A DNA stretch of 64,000 nt from Crocinitomix catalasitica ATCC 23190 (lineage in GTDB: Bacteria; Bacteroidota; Bacteroidia; Flavobacteriales_D; Crocinitomicaceae). The notes below the pieces were generated by a model. It searched no databases and was not told the origin of the DNA. It was given only the letters and a program-made list of their open reading frames with translations. Where the stretch lies: positions 67,677 to 131,676 of the forward strand of contig NZ_KK211319.1 of assembly GCF_000621625.1 (NCBI RefSeq), read 5' to 3'. The position numbers and the translations under genes were made by a program. Positions 34,895 to 43,954 of the stretch are shown here, piece by piece. Numbering within the stretch: position 1 is the stretch's first letter; each line of letters begins with the position of its first letter.

Positions 34895-35680
34895 CTATAA
34901 ACTCTTCGTTCTGCCACCATCAACAGGAACATTAATTCCATTGATATAGCTCGCTGCAGGAGAAGCTAAGAAAGCAATAGCATTCGCAACCTCTTCTGGT
35001 TCTGCAACGCGACCCATTGGCGAAGCATTAGCCATGTCCTGTTTAATCGAATCAAAAGCTTTACCTGTTTTTTCTGATTTATTTTCAATGATAGATTGAA
35101 GTCTTGCAGTATTTGTTGCGCCAGGAAGAACATTATTAACAGTGATATTATACTGTCCCAATTCATTCGCTAGTGTTTTACTCCAATTAGCAACGGCTCC
35201 TCTTATCGTGTTAGAAACACCTAAATTCGGTAAAGGTTGTTTTACTGAAGTTGAAATAACGTTTATAATTCGTCCATATTTAGCAGCGATCATTTTATCT
35301 TTAACTGCTTGCACAAGGATGTGATTACAAATTAAATGTTGGTTGAATGCAGCGATAAATTCATCAGTTGAAGCTTCATGAATCAATCCGCCAGCCGGTC
35401 CGCCTGTATTATTAACTAGAATCTCAACCGATTTATTCCCTAAAGATATGTCCAGCATATTCTTTAATTCTTCTGGTTGAGTAAAGTCTGCAACAATAAA
35501 AGCATGTGATTGATCAGCACTCGTATCCAACGCTTTCATAGTAGACTCCAGTCTTTCAGGATTCCTTGCTATAAGTATAATGTTTGCGCCTAGTTTTGCT
35601 AATTCTTTAGCCGTTGCTAGTCCAATTCCCTGTGTACTTCCGCACACAATTGCTGTTTTATGTTTTAGATTTATATCCAT
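34895..35680 (-). CDS. SDR-family oxidoreductase with atypical active site
   Basis: 261 residues with a Rossmann fold: the cofactor loop is CGSTQGIGLA (about 13-22) and the NNTGGPAG strand-turn matches the NNAG motif. The end SPAASYINGINVPVDGG is typical of 3-oxoacyl-ACP-reductase-like SDRs. The catalytic Tyr-x-x-x-Lys is missing: the segment aligning with YSASKGAV reads SNTIRGAV, so Tyr is Ser and Lys is Arg. The upstream Ser region (ISTSVKQP) is kept. Either the chemistry differs or the enzyme binds without standard catalysis. The gene is divergent from the VCBS lipoprotein gene, with back-to-back -7 boxes. Substrate unknown. Confidence 0.88.
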   Translation of the reverse strand: MDINLKHKTAIVCGSTQGIGLATAKELAKLGANIILIARNPERLESTMKALDTSADQSHAFIVADFTQPEELKNMLDISLGNKSVEILVNNTGGPAGGLIHEASTDEFIAAFNQHLICNHILVQAVKDKMIAAKYGRIINVISTSVKQPLPNLGVSNTIRGAVANWSKTLANELGQYNITVNNVLPGATNTARLQSIIENKSEKTGKAFDSIKQDMANASPMGRVAEPEEVANAIAFLASPAASYINGINVPVDGGRTKSL

Positions 35681-35696
35681 AATAAATAATTTGGGG

Positions 35697-35713
35697 CAAA
35701 GTTAGTATATTTG
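35697..35713. promoter_or_regulatory. Back-to-back -7 boxes of divergent promoters
   Basis: Minus-strand TAACTTTG (35704-35697) faces the SDR gene. Plus-strand TATATTTG (35706-35713) faces the VCBS lipoprotein gene. Both fit TAnnTTTG and are one base apart, so the two promoters may exclude each other. The plus-strand box argues for ATG at 35743 over the TTG at 35728. Confidence 0.45.
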
Positions 35714-35742
35714 TTAGAATGTAAATTTTGAAAGTTCTAAAT

Positions 35743-38700
35743 ATGAAGAATGTTTATTTAATTGCCCTTGTCGTTTTTATCCTTACTTCTTGTGGAGGTG
35801 AGGCTAAGAAAGAAAATACGAAAAATGAAGAAAACGCGATTTCGGAGTCAATGAAATTTGAAATGGTTAGCTCCGATCATAGTGGCGTTAATTTTGTAAA
35901 TAAAGTAACGGAAAACGTTGACTTTAATTTTTATACTTATGAGTATATCTATAATGGTACAGGTGTAGCACTGGGTGATGTAAATAATGATGGGTTAACT
36001 GATATTTATTTAACAGGAAATCAAATTCAAGATAAACTATACTTAAATAAAGGAGATTTAAAATTTGAAGATGTTACGGCAACTTCTTTTGATGAATCAG
36101 CAAATGATGGTTGGCATACAGGTGTAACCATGGTAGATATTAACGCCGATGGTTGGTTGGATATTTATGTTTGTAGATCTGGTGATCCGAAGGATAAAGA
36201 GCTTTTAAGAAATATGCTATTCGTCAATAATCAAGATGGAACTTTTACGGAAAAAGGGAAAGAATACGGTGTAGATGTTTTGGCAAGAACAACACATGCT
36301 GCATTTTTTGATTATGACAATGATGGAGATTTAGATTTATATATACTAAATCACCCAATTAAAACCCCAGGAGAAAAATTTGTTTCGGTTTCTGAATTTT
36401 TAAGATTAAAGAAATTTGGTCTAGATGCAGATGTGTTTCTAGAAAATCAAGATGGAAAATTTGTAGATGTAACGCAAAAGGTAGGGATTGCAAGTAATTG
36501 TTTCGGCTTAGGTGTCGCGACAGGTGATTATGATGGGAATGGATTTACAGATGTATATGTATCGAACGATTATCAAGATACTGACTTTATGTATATGAAC
36601 AATGGGGACGGAACATTTACGGAAAAAATAAAGCAGACAACAAGTCACATTTCTAATTATTCAATGGGTAATGATGCTGCTGATTTTAATAATGATGGTT
36701 TTGTAGATATTATGACTGTTGATATGGCAGCAGAAGACCATGTGAGGTCTAAAAGAAATATGGGAGGTATGAGTTCTAAAAACTTTTGGGATCTTGTCAC
36801 TGTAGGATTTCATTACCAATACATGTTTAATGCTCTACAATTAAATAATGGGAATAGTACATTTTCAGAAATTGCTCAATTTGCAGGTGTTTCGCATACA
36901 GATTGGAGTTGGGCTCCATTATTTGCTGATTTTGATAATGATGGATATAAAGATTTGTTTGTAACAAATGGTTATAAAAGAGAAGCACGGGACAATGATT
37001 ATACAAGAATTTATTCAAAAATAGAGAATGAGCAGGGGATTGATAGTAATTTTCAAGAGGTTTTGGACTTAATGCCAACTTCAAAAATTTACAATTATGT
37101 GTATAAAAACAGTGGTGATTTAAAGTTTATTAATAAAACAGCGGAATGGGGAATGGAGATTCCAATTAATTCTAATGGGCTTGCTTTTGCTGATTTAGAT
37201 ATGGATGGTGATTTGGATTTAGTGATGTGTAATATGGATGAAAATGTTTCAATTCTTGAAAATAAATTATCATCAAGTAATAATTATGTTCGCTTTAAAG
37301 TACAAGGCTCGACCAATAATCCTGGAGCGATTGGCTCAAAAGTGACGATAGAAACCGAAAACGGAATTCAGTACCACGAGATGTTTGTGAGTCGTGGTTA
37401 CGAATCTTCAATGGAGAATATCGTGCATTTTGGTTTAGGTAAAGTTGATAAAATAAAGAAAATAACTGTTAATTTCCCAGATGGTAAATCTTACACTGCG
37501 TCAAACTTGGATGTAAATAAAGTACATACAATAGCCTATACGGATGCGAAAGCTGGAACATTGAATAACGAAAATAAAGCAGGTCAATTTTTTACAGATA
37601 TTAGTGATTCTATTTTTACTTTTGTTCACAAAGAGGTAACTGTAGATGATTTTGAGAGTGAAGTGCTTTTACCGAATAAAATGTCCCAACTTGGGCCGTT
37701 TATAACGAAGGGAGATGTGAACGGCGATGGACTAGAGGATGTTTATATTTCCGGAGCTTCAGGTCAAACAGGTCATTTAATGTTACAATCCGAAAATGGA
37801 TTCACCGAGAAGAATGGGCCTTGGTCAAAAGATTTAGACATTGAAGAATTGGGTTGTGAATTTTTAGATGTTGACAACGATGGGGATCTTGATCTGTATG
37901 TGTCGTCAGGAGGTAATGAATTCGGTCTGAATTCCAATTTATATTTCGATAAATTATACATCAACGATGGTAATGGCAATTTTAAAAATGAGTCAACAGA
38001 TCGATTGCCACCAATGGTTACTTCAGGTCAAAGTATCGCTTTTGCAGATTACGATAACGACGGTGATTTAGATATTTATGTTGCTGGCCGTCAAACACCC
38101 GGGTATTATCCTTTTGCACCAAGAAGTTATTTGTTAAATAATAATGGAAGTGGTTACTTCACAGATGTTACTGTTCAGTCAACCAATCAACAACAGGGTA
38201 AAGAATTAGCATCTTTCATGGGGCCAGGTATGATTACTGATTTATTGTGGGATGATATTGATGGCGATAAAGATCTCGATTTAATTGTTGTCGGCGAATG
38301 GATGGCTGTTACCTTTTTTGAGAATAACAACGGAGTTTTTAGTGATGTGACAAAAAAATTCAATCCTTCAGCAGAAGTAGGTTGGTGGTATTCAATTGCT
38401 AAAGGTGATTTTAATGGTGATGGAGTAAACGATTATGTTGTTGGAAATGTTGGTGAGAATAATAAATTTCACCCAACAGATAAAAAACCACTGGAAATTT
38501 ATTGTAGTGATTTTGACAAGAACGGAACCTATGATATCGTTTTAGCGAAATATCAAAACAATATTTGTTACCCAGTGAGAGGTAGACAATGTTCGTCAGA
38601 TCAAATGCCTTTTATCGTGAATAAATTTCCTTCCTATGCCGATTTTGCAACTGCGGATCTTAAAACCATTTACGGCGAAGAAGCTTTAGATAATGCGTTA

Positions 38701-39087
38701 CATTATTCAGCAACTGTTTTCAGTTCGGTTATTTTATTGAGTGATAACGGGAGTTTTAAATCAGTAAATCTTCCTTCATTTGCACAGTTTGGACCAATTA
38801 ACAAGTCAATAATTTTAGATCTGAATAAAGATGGAAACCTTGATGTTGTGGCAGCGGGGAATAATTTTTCAGTGGAAGTAGAAACGATAAAATATGATGG
38901 TAGTAGAGGTGTTGTATTATTGGGTAACGGTAGTGGTGGTTTTGATCAGTTATCTCCTTTGCAATCAGGCTTTTTTGAAAATTTTGACATGAAAGATATG
39001 GAATTGATGAATATTAAGAACATAGGCAATGTTCTCATAACTGTTAATAATAGGGGGGCATCTAAAACGTTCTTGTTAAATAAATAA
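35743..39087 (+). CDS. VCBS/FG-GAP repeat lipoprotein (CRTAC1/UnbV-like)
   Basis: 1114 residues from ATG at 35743, giving a lipoprotein signal ending FILTSC (Cys17); a TTG five codons earlier is less likely. Many calcium-binding-type FG-GAP/VCBS repeats are visible, with loops such as DVNNDGLTD, DYDNDGDLD, DFNNDGFVD, DLDMDGDLD and DVDNDGDLD, arranged as two propeller-like halves (about 40-500 and 640-1080). Between them lies an ASPIC/UnbV-type domain (VQGSTNNPGAIGSKV, VHFGLGKVDKIKKI). Such proteins sit on the outer membrane of Bacteroidota, often with unknown ligands. No SusC/SusD pair is next to it. Role unknown; binding or calcium-dependent adhesion is inferred from the repeats. Confidence 0.88.
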   Translation: MKNVYLIALVVFILTSCGGEAKKENTKNEENAISESMKFEMVSSDHSGVNFVNKVTENVDFNFYTYEYIYNGTGVALGDVNNDGLTDIYLTGNQIQDKLYLNKGDLKFEDVTATSFDESANDGWHTGVTMVDINADGWLDIYVCRSGDPKDKELLRNMLFVNNQDGTFTEKGKEYGVDVLARTTHAAFFDYDNDGDLDLYILNHPIKTPGEKFVSVSEFLRLKKFGLDADVFLENQDGKFVDVTQKVGIASNCFGLGVATGDYDGNGFTDVYVSNDYQDTDFMYMNNGDGTFTEKIKQTTSHISNYSMGNDAADFNNDGFVDIMTVDMAAEDHVRSKRNMGGMSSKNFWDLVTVGFHYQYMFNALQLNNGNSTFSEIAQFAGVSHTDWSWAPLFADFDNDGYKDLFVTNGYKREARDNDYTRIYSKIENEQGIDSNFQEVLDLMPTSKIYNYVYKNSGDLKFINKTAEWGMEIPINSNGLAFADLDMDGDLDLVMCNMDENVSILENKLSSSNNYVRFKVQGSTNNPGAIGSKVTIETENGIQYHEMFVSRGYESSMENIVHFGLGKVDKIKKITVNFPDGKSYTASNLDVNKVHTIAYTDAKAGTLNNENKAGQFFTDISDSIFTFVHKEVTVDDFESEVLLPNKMSQLGPFITKGDVNGDGLEDVYISGASGQTGHLMLQSENGFTEKNGPWSKDLDIEELGCEFLDVDNDGDLDLYVSSGGNEFGLNSNLYFDKLYINDGNGNFKNESTDRLPPMVTSGQSIAFADYDNDGDLDIYVAGRQTPGYYPFAPRSYLLNNNGSGYFTDVTVQSTNQQQGKELASFMGPGMITDLLWDDIDGDKDLDLIVVGEWMAVTFFENNNGVFSDVTKKFNPSAEVGWWYSIAKGDFNGDGVNDYVVGNVGENNKFHPTDKKPLEIYCSDFDKNGTYDIVLAKYQNNICYPVRGRQCSSDQMPFIVNKFPSYADFATADLKTIYGEEALDNALHYSATVFSSVILLSDNGSFKSVNLPSFAQFGPINKSIILDLNKDGNLDVVAAGNNFSVEVETIKYDGSRGVVLLGNGSGGFDQLSPLQSGFFENFDMKDMELMNIKNIGNVLITVNNRGASKTFLLNK

Positions 39088-39136
39088 CATGTGTTTTTAA
39101 TTAATTAACAGTAATGTATAATTCAAGTAAAATATA

Positions 39137-39167
39137 TTTGTTTATTCAACTTGTTTTATTACATTAG
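39137..39167 (+). promoter_or_regulatory. Candidate promoter for the fibronectin-repeat T9SS gene
   Basis: TTTG at 39137-39140 and TACATTAG at 39160-39167 (one mismatch to TAnnTTTG) are 19 bp apart. An exact TATATTTG also lies at 39133-39140 but lacks a -33 box. The ATG is at 39204. Confidence 0.45.
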
Positions 39168-39203
39168 CACAATTAAATCTAAATAATAATTTAAAAACTA
39201 GTT

Positions 39204-39956
39204 ATGAAGAAAATTGACTTAATGCTAAAACTGCTCTTTTGTGTGGTTTTTGTGAATGGTGCTTCAGCCCAAGATGTTTATCTCGATGGAGGTGAAGATT
39301 GTGGATCTGCAGTTCCAATTACTGTGGGCGAAAATTATATCAGTACTGTATGTGATGCAGGGTGGTATGCTTTTACAGCGCCCTGTGATGGTAATCTACA
39401 AGTAAACCATTGTGGTGACGGTGGATTACGTGATTATGCTTTGCCATTTAATGGGACTTATGGTAATATTAGAAGAATACATTCAGGTGGTTGTGATGAT
39501 TTGCGTCTTGAAACAACAGCTGCTTGGACTGTATGTACATCTGCAGATGTGGCTGTAGAGGCTGGTGAAACTGTATTTATTGAAATTGATGAGCAGTGGA
39601 GTTGTGATAATGACAATGGTGATTATCGTTTTGATATTGAATTTGAGAACCCTGCTTGTCCTCAACCAAACTCATTGGATGTTGGTTCAATGACTTACGA
39701 AACAGCTGATATCGGTTGGTATGGACCAGGACTTGATTATGAGGTTGTTTATGGATTAACTGGTTTTGATCCAGAAGTTGGTGGACGTAGTGTCTTAGAT
39801 GGTGAAGATGGTGATTATGATGATGGGGGTTTTATGACCTTAGAAGGTTTAGCTGAAAACACTTGTTATGATTACTATGTTCGTGCGATATGTAACGAAG
39901 AAGGTTTAGAAAGTTGTTTCTTAAGTGGACCATTTACTTTCTGTACTCCGGCATAA
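39204..39956 (+). CDS. N-terminal part of a split fibronectin-repeat T9SS protein
   Basis: 250 residues with a signal peptide ending NGASAQ (residue 23), then a beta-rich cysteine-containing domain (about 30-155, GGEDCGSAVPITVG, WYAFTAPCDG) and one fibronectin type III-like repeat (ACPQPNSLDVGSMTYETADIGWYG in pieces, ending GPFTFCTPA). It ends at TAA 39954-39956. The same frame continues for another 805 codons without a stop, so this is one gene of about 1056 codons cut by a nonsense codon. In the linker, FCTPA-stop-C has the spacing of FCTQKNC two repeats later, so a single base change in one codon explains the break. As read, the product has a signal peptide but no T9SS sorting domain and would stay in the periplasm. 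Confidence 0.8.
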   Translation: MKKIDLMLKLLFCVVFVNGASAQDVYLDGGEDCGSAVPITVGENYISTVCDAGWYAFTAPCDGNLQVNHCGDGGLRDYALPFNGTYGNIRRIHSGGCDDLRLETTAAWTVCTSADVAVEAGETVFIEIDEQWSCDNDNGDYRFDIEFENPACPQPNSLDVGSMTYETADIGWYGPGLDYEVVYGLTGFDPEVGGRSVLDGEDGDYDDGGFMTLEGLAENTCYDYYVRAICNEEGLESCFLSGPFTFCTPA

Positions 39957-42371
39957 TGTCCAACGCCTACATCTCCATTTGTAACAGGTATTACGAATGA
40001 AAATGCTAGACTTAATTGGGGTCGTGGTGCTGATGAAGGCCAATATGATATCGAATGGGGTCCTGAAGGGTTTTTATTAGGTTCAGGAACTTATATTCCT
40101 TTTCACGATTCTAGATCTTATGATTTAACTGGTTTAGAGGCTGATGAATGTTATGATTTTTATGTAAGATCTATTTGTGAATTAGAAGATGGTACTTTCC
40201 GTTCAGTATGGGTAGGGCCAATAGAATTTTGTACACAGAAAAACTGTTTAGATCCTAGTGATTTATCAGTAATTACTGTTGGAGAGAATAGTGCGACTAC
40301 AGGTTGGACTGCAAATAATGATCCAGAAGAAACTGAGTGGAATATTCAATATGGTAGTCCAGGATTTACATTAGGAATGGGAACAACTGTAACTGGTGTA
40401 CCTTCAAATCCTTTTACTTTGACTGAATTACCAGGAGGTAGAACTTTCTGTTACTACGTTCAAGCAGTTTGTGCTGAAGATGAAGTTTCAAATTGGGTTG
40501 GATTAGAGTGTTTTACAACACCTGTTACTTGTGATAAGCCAGCTGGTGCTTATGCTGGTCCTCATCCTGATGCTTTAGATGATCCAACACGTGCACGTTT
40601 GGGATGGGTTGCAGACGATGCACCATTTGATTGGACATTAGTTTGGGGTCCTGAAGGATTTGATTTTGAAGGCGGTGAAGGTGAATATGAAACTCCACCA
40701 CCATTCGGAACTTGGGATTTAGATGATTTGATCCCTGGTCAAAGATATTGTTACTATGTTAGAAGAAACTGTACTGAAGATGGTGAAGATCACGAAGAGT
40801 GGATGTCTTCTTCATGGACTGGACCAATCTGTTGGGTACAACCAGAGATTTGTGTAACTCCAATTGCAATGAATGTAATTAACATTACGAATACTGCAGC
40901 TAACGTTACTTTCTTTGCTCCTGGAACTGACGAATGGAATTTCGAATGGGGTGCGCCTTGTTTCACTCCTGGTGCTGGTGAATCTATTGGTTCTGAATCA
41001 GGAACTGATGAATATCCTTTCTACATGACAGGTTTAGAGCATTCAACTCCTTACGAAGTTTATGTTCAGTCTGAATGTGGTGCTGATGGTACTTCTGCGT
41101 GGGCAGGTCCTTACTTATTTGGAACTGATATAGCGAATGATAATCCTTGTGATGCTGAAACGCTTGTATTAGATGGTCCAGCTTTAAGAAGACATAATTT
41201 TGATGCTACTGTTTTACCTGGTGAAACTACTTTAGCTCCTCCTCTTACTGATTGTTATGGTAACGAAGGTTGGTGTTCTGGTGATGGTGTTGATAGAACT
41301 GTTTGGTTCAAATTTATCGCTCCAGGTTCTGGTCAAGCTAAATTATCTACTTATAGTGATGATGCTTGTATTACTAACGGACCAACTGAAGTTGCAATGT
41401 ATTCTACAGGTGATTGTTTAATCCTTGATAACTTTGAGTTAGAATTTGCAAACACTTTAGCACCTGATGCTGATGGTGAAGTTGGACCTTATGGTTCAGA
41501 ATTTACATTGTGTGGTTTGACTCCTGGAGTTGAGTATTATGTAATGGTTAATCCAGTTTCATTTGTTAAGCCTGAGGTAATGTTCTCAATCGAATTAAGT
41601 TCAATTGAAGATGCATATGCAGGTTTTGGATTAAATCCAACAATTTGTTCAGGTGGAATGTATGACATGTTTGAATCAGTAGCAGGTGAGTCTGCAGAAG
41701 GAAGATGGTATATCGGTGGAGTTGATCCAATCAACAGAGTTGATAGCGATGTTACTTTCCCTGATGGTTCTTATACGTATGAAGCTTATTATGTAGCTGA
41801 TAACGGTTGTGCTACTGATATGACTAGTACTACTATTACAACTGTACCTCGTCCAGTTGCTGGTGGTGACGGATTCTATACTGCTTGTAATACTTATGAT
41901 ATCATTCTTTCTGACCACTTAGTTGGAATGTCTGATGCTGGTGGTATCTGGGAGTACTTAGGTGAAGATACTTTAGTAGCTGTAACTAGAGGTGGATTGT
42001 TTAGACCACTTGATATGGCAGTTGATGCTTACGAATTTAGATATATCGTAACTAGCACATATTGTCCATCTGATACAGCTTACGTAACAATTATCTTAAA
42101 CAACTGTTTAGGTGTTGATGAGAATGGTGTTGATGCTATGATCGTTTTCCCTAACCCAGTGTTAGATGTTGTAACTATTCAAAACCTTAACATTGAAGGT
42201 GATGCTGTAATTGAATTATTAGATGTAAATGGTAAATTAGTATTATCTAACCAAGTTGCTAACTTGACTGGTAACTATACTATCGATATGTCTAACGTTG
42301 AAAGTGGAGTTTACTTTATTAAAGTAACTTCTGACAGCGCTGTTCAAAAGACTCGCGTAGTTAAGCAATAA
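39957..42371 (+). pseudogene. C-terminal part of the split fibronectin-repeat T9SS protein
   Basis: 804 codons in frame with the preceding piece, beginning CPTPTSPFVTGITN directly after the TAA. Four more fibronectin type III-like repeats follow, with WGPEGF, WNIQYG, WGPEGFDFEGG and WNFEWG signatures and paired cysteines. Then come a pre-peptidase-like domain (NPCDAETLVLDG, DRTVWFKFIAPGSGQ), an Ig-like region, and a T9SS type A sorting domain (IVFPNPVLDVVTIQN, GVYFIKVTS). The first in-frame ATG is at 40377, inside a repeat and with no signal peptide, so this part is unlikely to be made and exported by itself. The reading frame shows no other damage, which points to a recent mutation, a sequencing error or read-through. 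Confidence 0.75.
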
Positions 42372-42389
42372 TAAATTTATAACTAAGTT

Positions 42390-42425
42390 GAAGGGGTGGA
42401 TCGAAAGATTCACCCCTTTTTTTTG
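42390..42425 (+). terminator. Terminator after the fibronectin-repeat gene
   Basis: AAGGGGTGGATC (42391-42402) pairs with GATTCACCCCTT (one G-T pair) around a short GAAA loop, followed by eight T. Confidence 0.88.
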
Positions 42426-42479
42426 TTAGCTATTCTGCTATTTTAGTTAATTTTATTCCTCATTTAATAATGCCAAATT

Positions 42480-43013
42480 ATGTCTATAGCGAAACCTTTT
42501 AATTTAAAGAATTGGATTACCTCTAATCGTGATTTATTGAAACCGCCAGTGTCGAATAAAAATTTGTATACTGAATCTGGTGATTATATTGTTATGGTAG
42601 TAGGAGGTCCAAATGCACGTAAGGATTATCACTATAATGAAACTGAAGAATTATTCTATCAGCTAGAAGGTGATATTGTTGTAACAATTCAGAATGAAGG
42701 TAAGGCCGAAAAGGTGACAATAAAAGAAGGTGAAATGTTTCTTCTGCCTGCTAACACCCCGCATAATCCGGTAAGACCAGCACATTCAGTTGGACTTGTA
42801 ATTGAAAGAAAACGAAAAGGAACTAGCCATAGAGATGGGTTAATGTGGTTCTGCGATAACTGTAATAATAAGCTACATGATACCTATTTCGAATTACACA
42901 ACGTTGAGAAGGACTTTCAACCGCGCTTCAAGGCTTTTTACCAATCAGAAGATTTACGTACGTGTAAGGCTTGCGGAACGGTAATGGAGATAGATCCGAG
43001 ATTTGTGGATTAG
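42480..43013 (+). CDS. 3-hydroxyanthranilate 3,4-dioxygenase
   Basis: 177-residue cupin enzyme that opens the ring of 3-hydroxyanthranilate in the kynurenine pathway, leading to quinolinate (NAD synthesis or tryptophan breakdown). Catalytic iron ligands His51, Glu57 and His95 and substrate-binding Arg47 and Arg99 fall at the positions known for the bacterial enzyme. The C-terminal rubredoxin-like iron site is complete: Cys125-x-x-Cys128 and Cys162-x-x-Cys165, as in bacterial but not mammalian forms. ATG at 42480. No other kynurenine genes are in the window, and the gene stands alone between a terminator and a long gap. Confidence 0.95.
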   Translation: MSIAKPFNLKNWITSNRDLLKPPVSNKNLYTESGDYIVMVVGGPNARKDYHYNETEELFYQLEGDIVVTIQNEGKAEKVTIKEGEMFLLPANTPHNPVRPAHSVGLVIERKRKGTSHRDGLMWFCDNCNNKLHDTYFELHNVEKDFQPRFKAFYQSEDLRTCKACGTVMEIDPRFVD

Positions 43014-43954
43014 GTTCCATTATAAATTCTTTTGATTAACACAGTCGTTACGAACTATATAATTTTTGTATAGGGGTATGTAATATCTCATTATCTAGCT
43101 TTGATAAATTTAAATCCTCAATCGCGACTTTATATTAATCGTATGAATATTTTGTATTTGATGATAGAATTAACCAATTTATATCGTTGTTAAAGTTAAA
43201 GAAAAGCCTAACGATTTTTCTCATCCGATTTGACACTTTGAATAACAAGTTTGAGGATGTTAAATATTTTATAAAATAGGGTTTTGGAAAACATTTTATT
43301 TCAATTTCCGGATTTAATCTATTAGCAAGTATTTAAGTAAATTTAAGTTTATATGTATTAGCAATTCTACTAATTCTAGATAAATGGCTACTTGTTAAGG
43401 ATCAGTCACAATAGTTAGTGAGTAAAAGCGGGCTATTGTTTGTAGACCTTGCCAGAGCCTTTTTTCCGCGTGCGCTGAAGCTATCTTCGATGACCGAAGC
43501 TTCTAGCGAAGGCTATAGCGGAGGCTCTACTTCCTTTTCTTTCCCGAAAGTGTTCGGGAGTAAAAAAGGAAGAAGAGGTTACATAAAATTAAAAAGCAAA
43601 TCGGGTAACCAAAAAATTCAAAATAAAATTTTGATGATTCAAAAATGTTGCGCTAATCATATTAAGATTAACTCAAATATTTTGCTCGTCCTCAAGAATT
43701 AGTCTTGATCTCTTATTAGGCATAATAAGTGTCTATTCGGTAAAGGAAAGGTATTGGCGGGCTTTAGATTCGACTGGTTAAACACTTAAAAAGGAATTCT
43801 GTAATAATAATATATCAATAAGTGTATAATTATATTAATTCAAAGCTTTATTTACAGTTAATAGGTCACTATCAGTAGCGAGTGAAAGTATGTGTTTGAG
43901 AAATAAGTTAAGCAATAGCGAATCTTTGTAAGTGGATGTTTTCTTGAGAGTTGA
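43014..43954. other. About 940-bp gene-free region
   Basis: I see no supported gene. Most of it is AT-rich and featureless. The centre, 43408-43577, is richer in G+C and packed with inverted repeats (separate entry). A plus-strand frame from 43418 to 43702 runs through these hairpins and is not believable as a protein. Confidence 0.6.
43408..43577. repeat. Cluster of nested inverted repeats (structured element)
   Basis: Three adjoining hairpins are visible. ACAATAG/CTATTGT pair at 43408-43414 and 43433-43439. AGAGCCT, a T-bulge and CCGC (43454-43469) pair with GCGGAGGCTCT (43518-43528), enclosing a nested CGCTGAAGCT/AGCTTCTAGCG stem. At 43525-43548 and 43553-43577, CTTCCTTTTCTTTCCCGAA faces TTCGGGAGTAAAAAAGGAAG with few mismatches. 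The element is unlike its AT-rich flanks and could be a non-coding RNA, a repeat of the REP/MITE kind, or a remnant of a mobile element. Confidence 0.55.

Noticed and set aside
39954-39956. Stop codon reassignment as the explanation of the split fibronectin gene
   Set aside because: All other genes in the window end normally at TAA, TAG or TGA, so a changed code is not supported; a local mutation or error is simpler.
43400-43620. Integron attC site or CRISPR repeat
   Set aside because: No GTTRRRY/RYYYAAC core pair was found at the ends of the hairpins and there are no regularly spaced direct repeats; no integrase or Cas gene is near.
43418-43702. Plus-strand frame of 94 codons in the gene-free region
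   Set aside because: It runs straight through the nested hairpins, has no recognisable domain, and its composition is that of the structured DNA and not of neighbouring genes.
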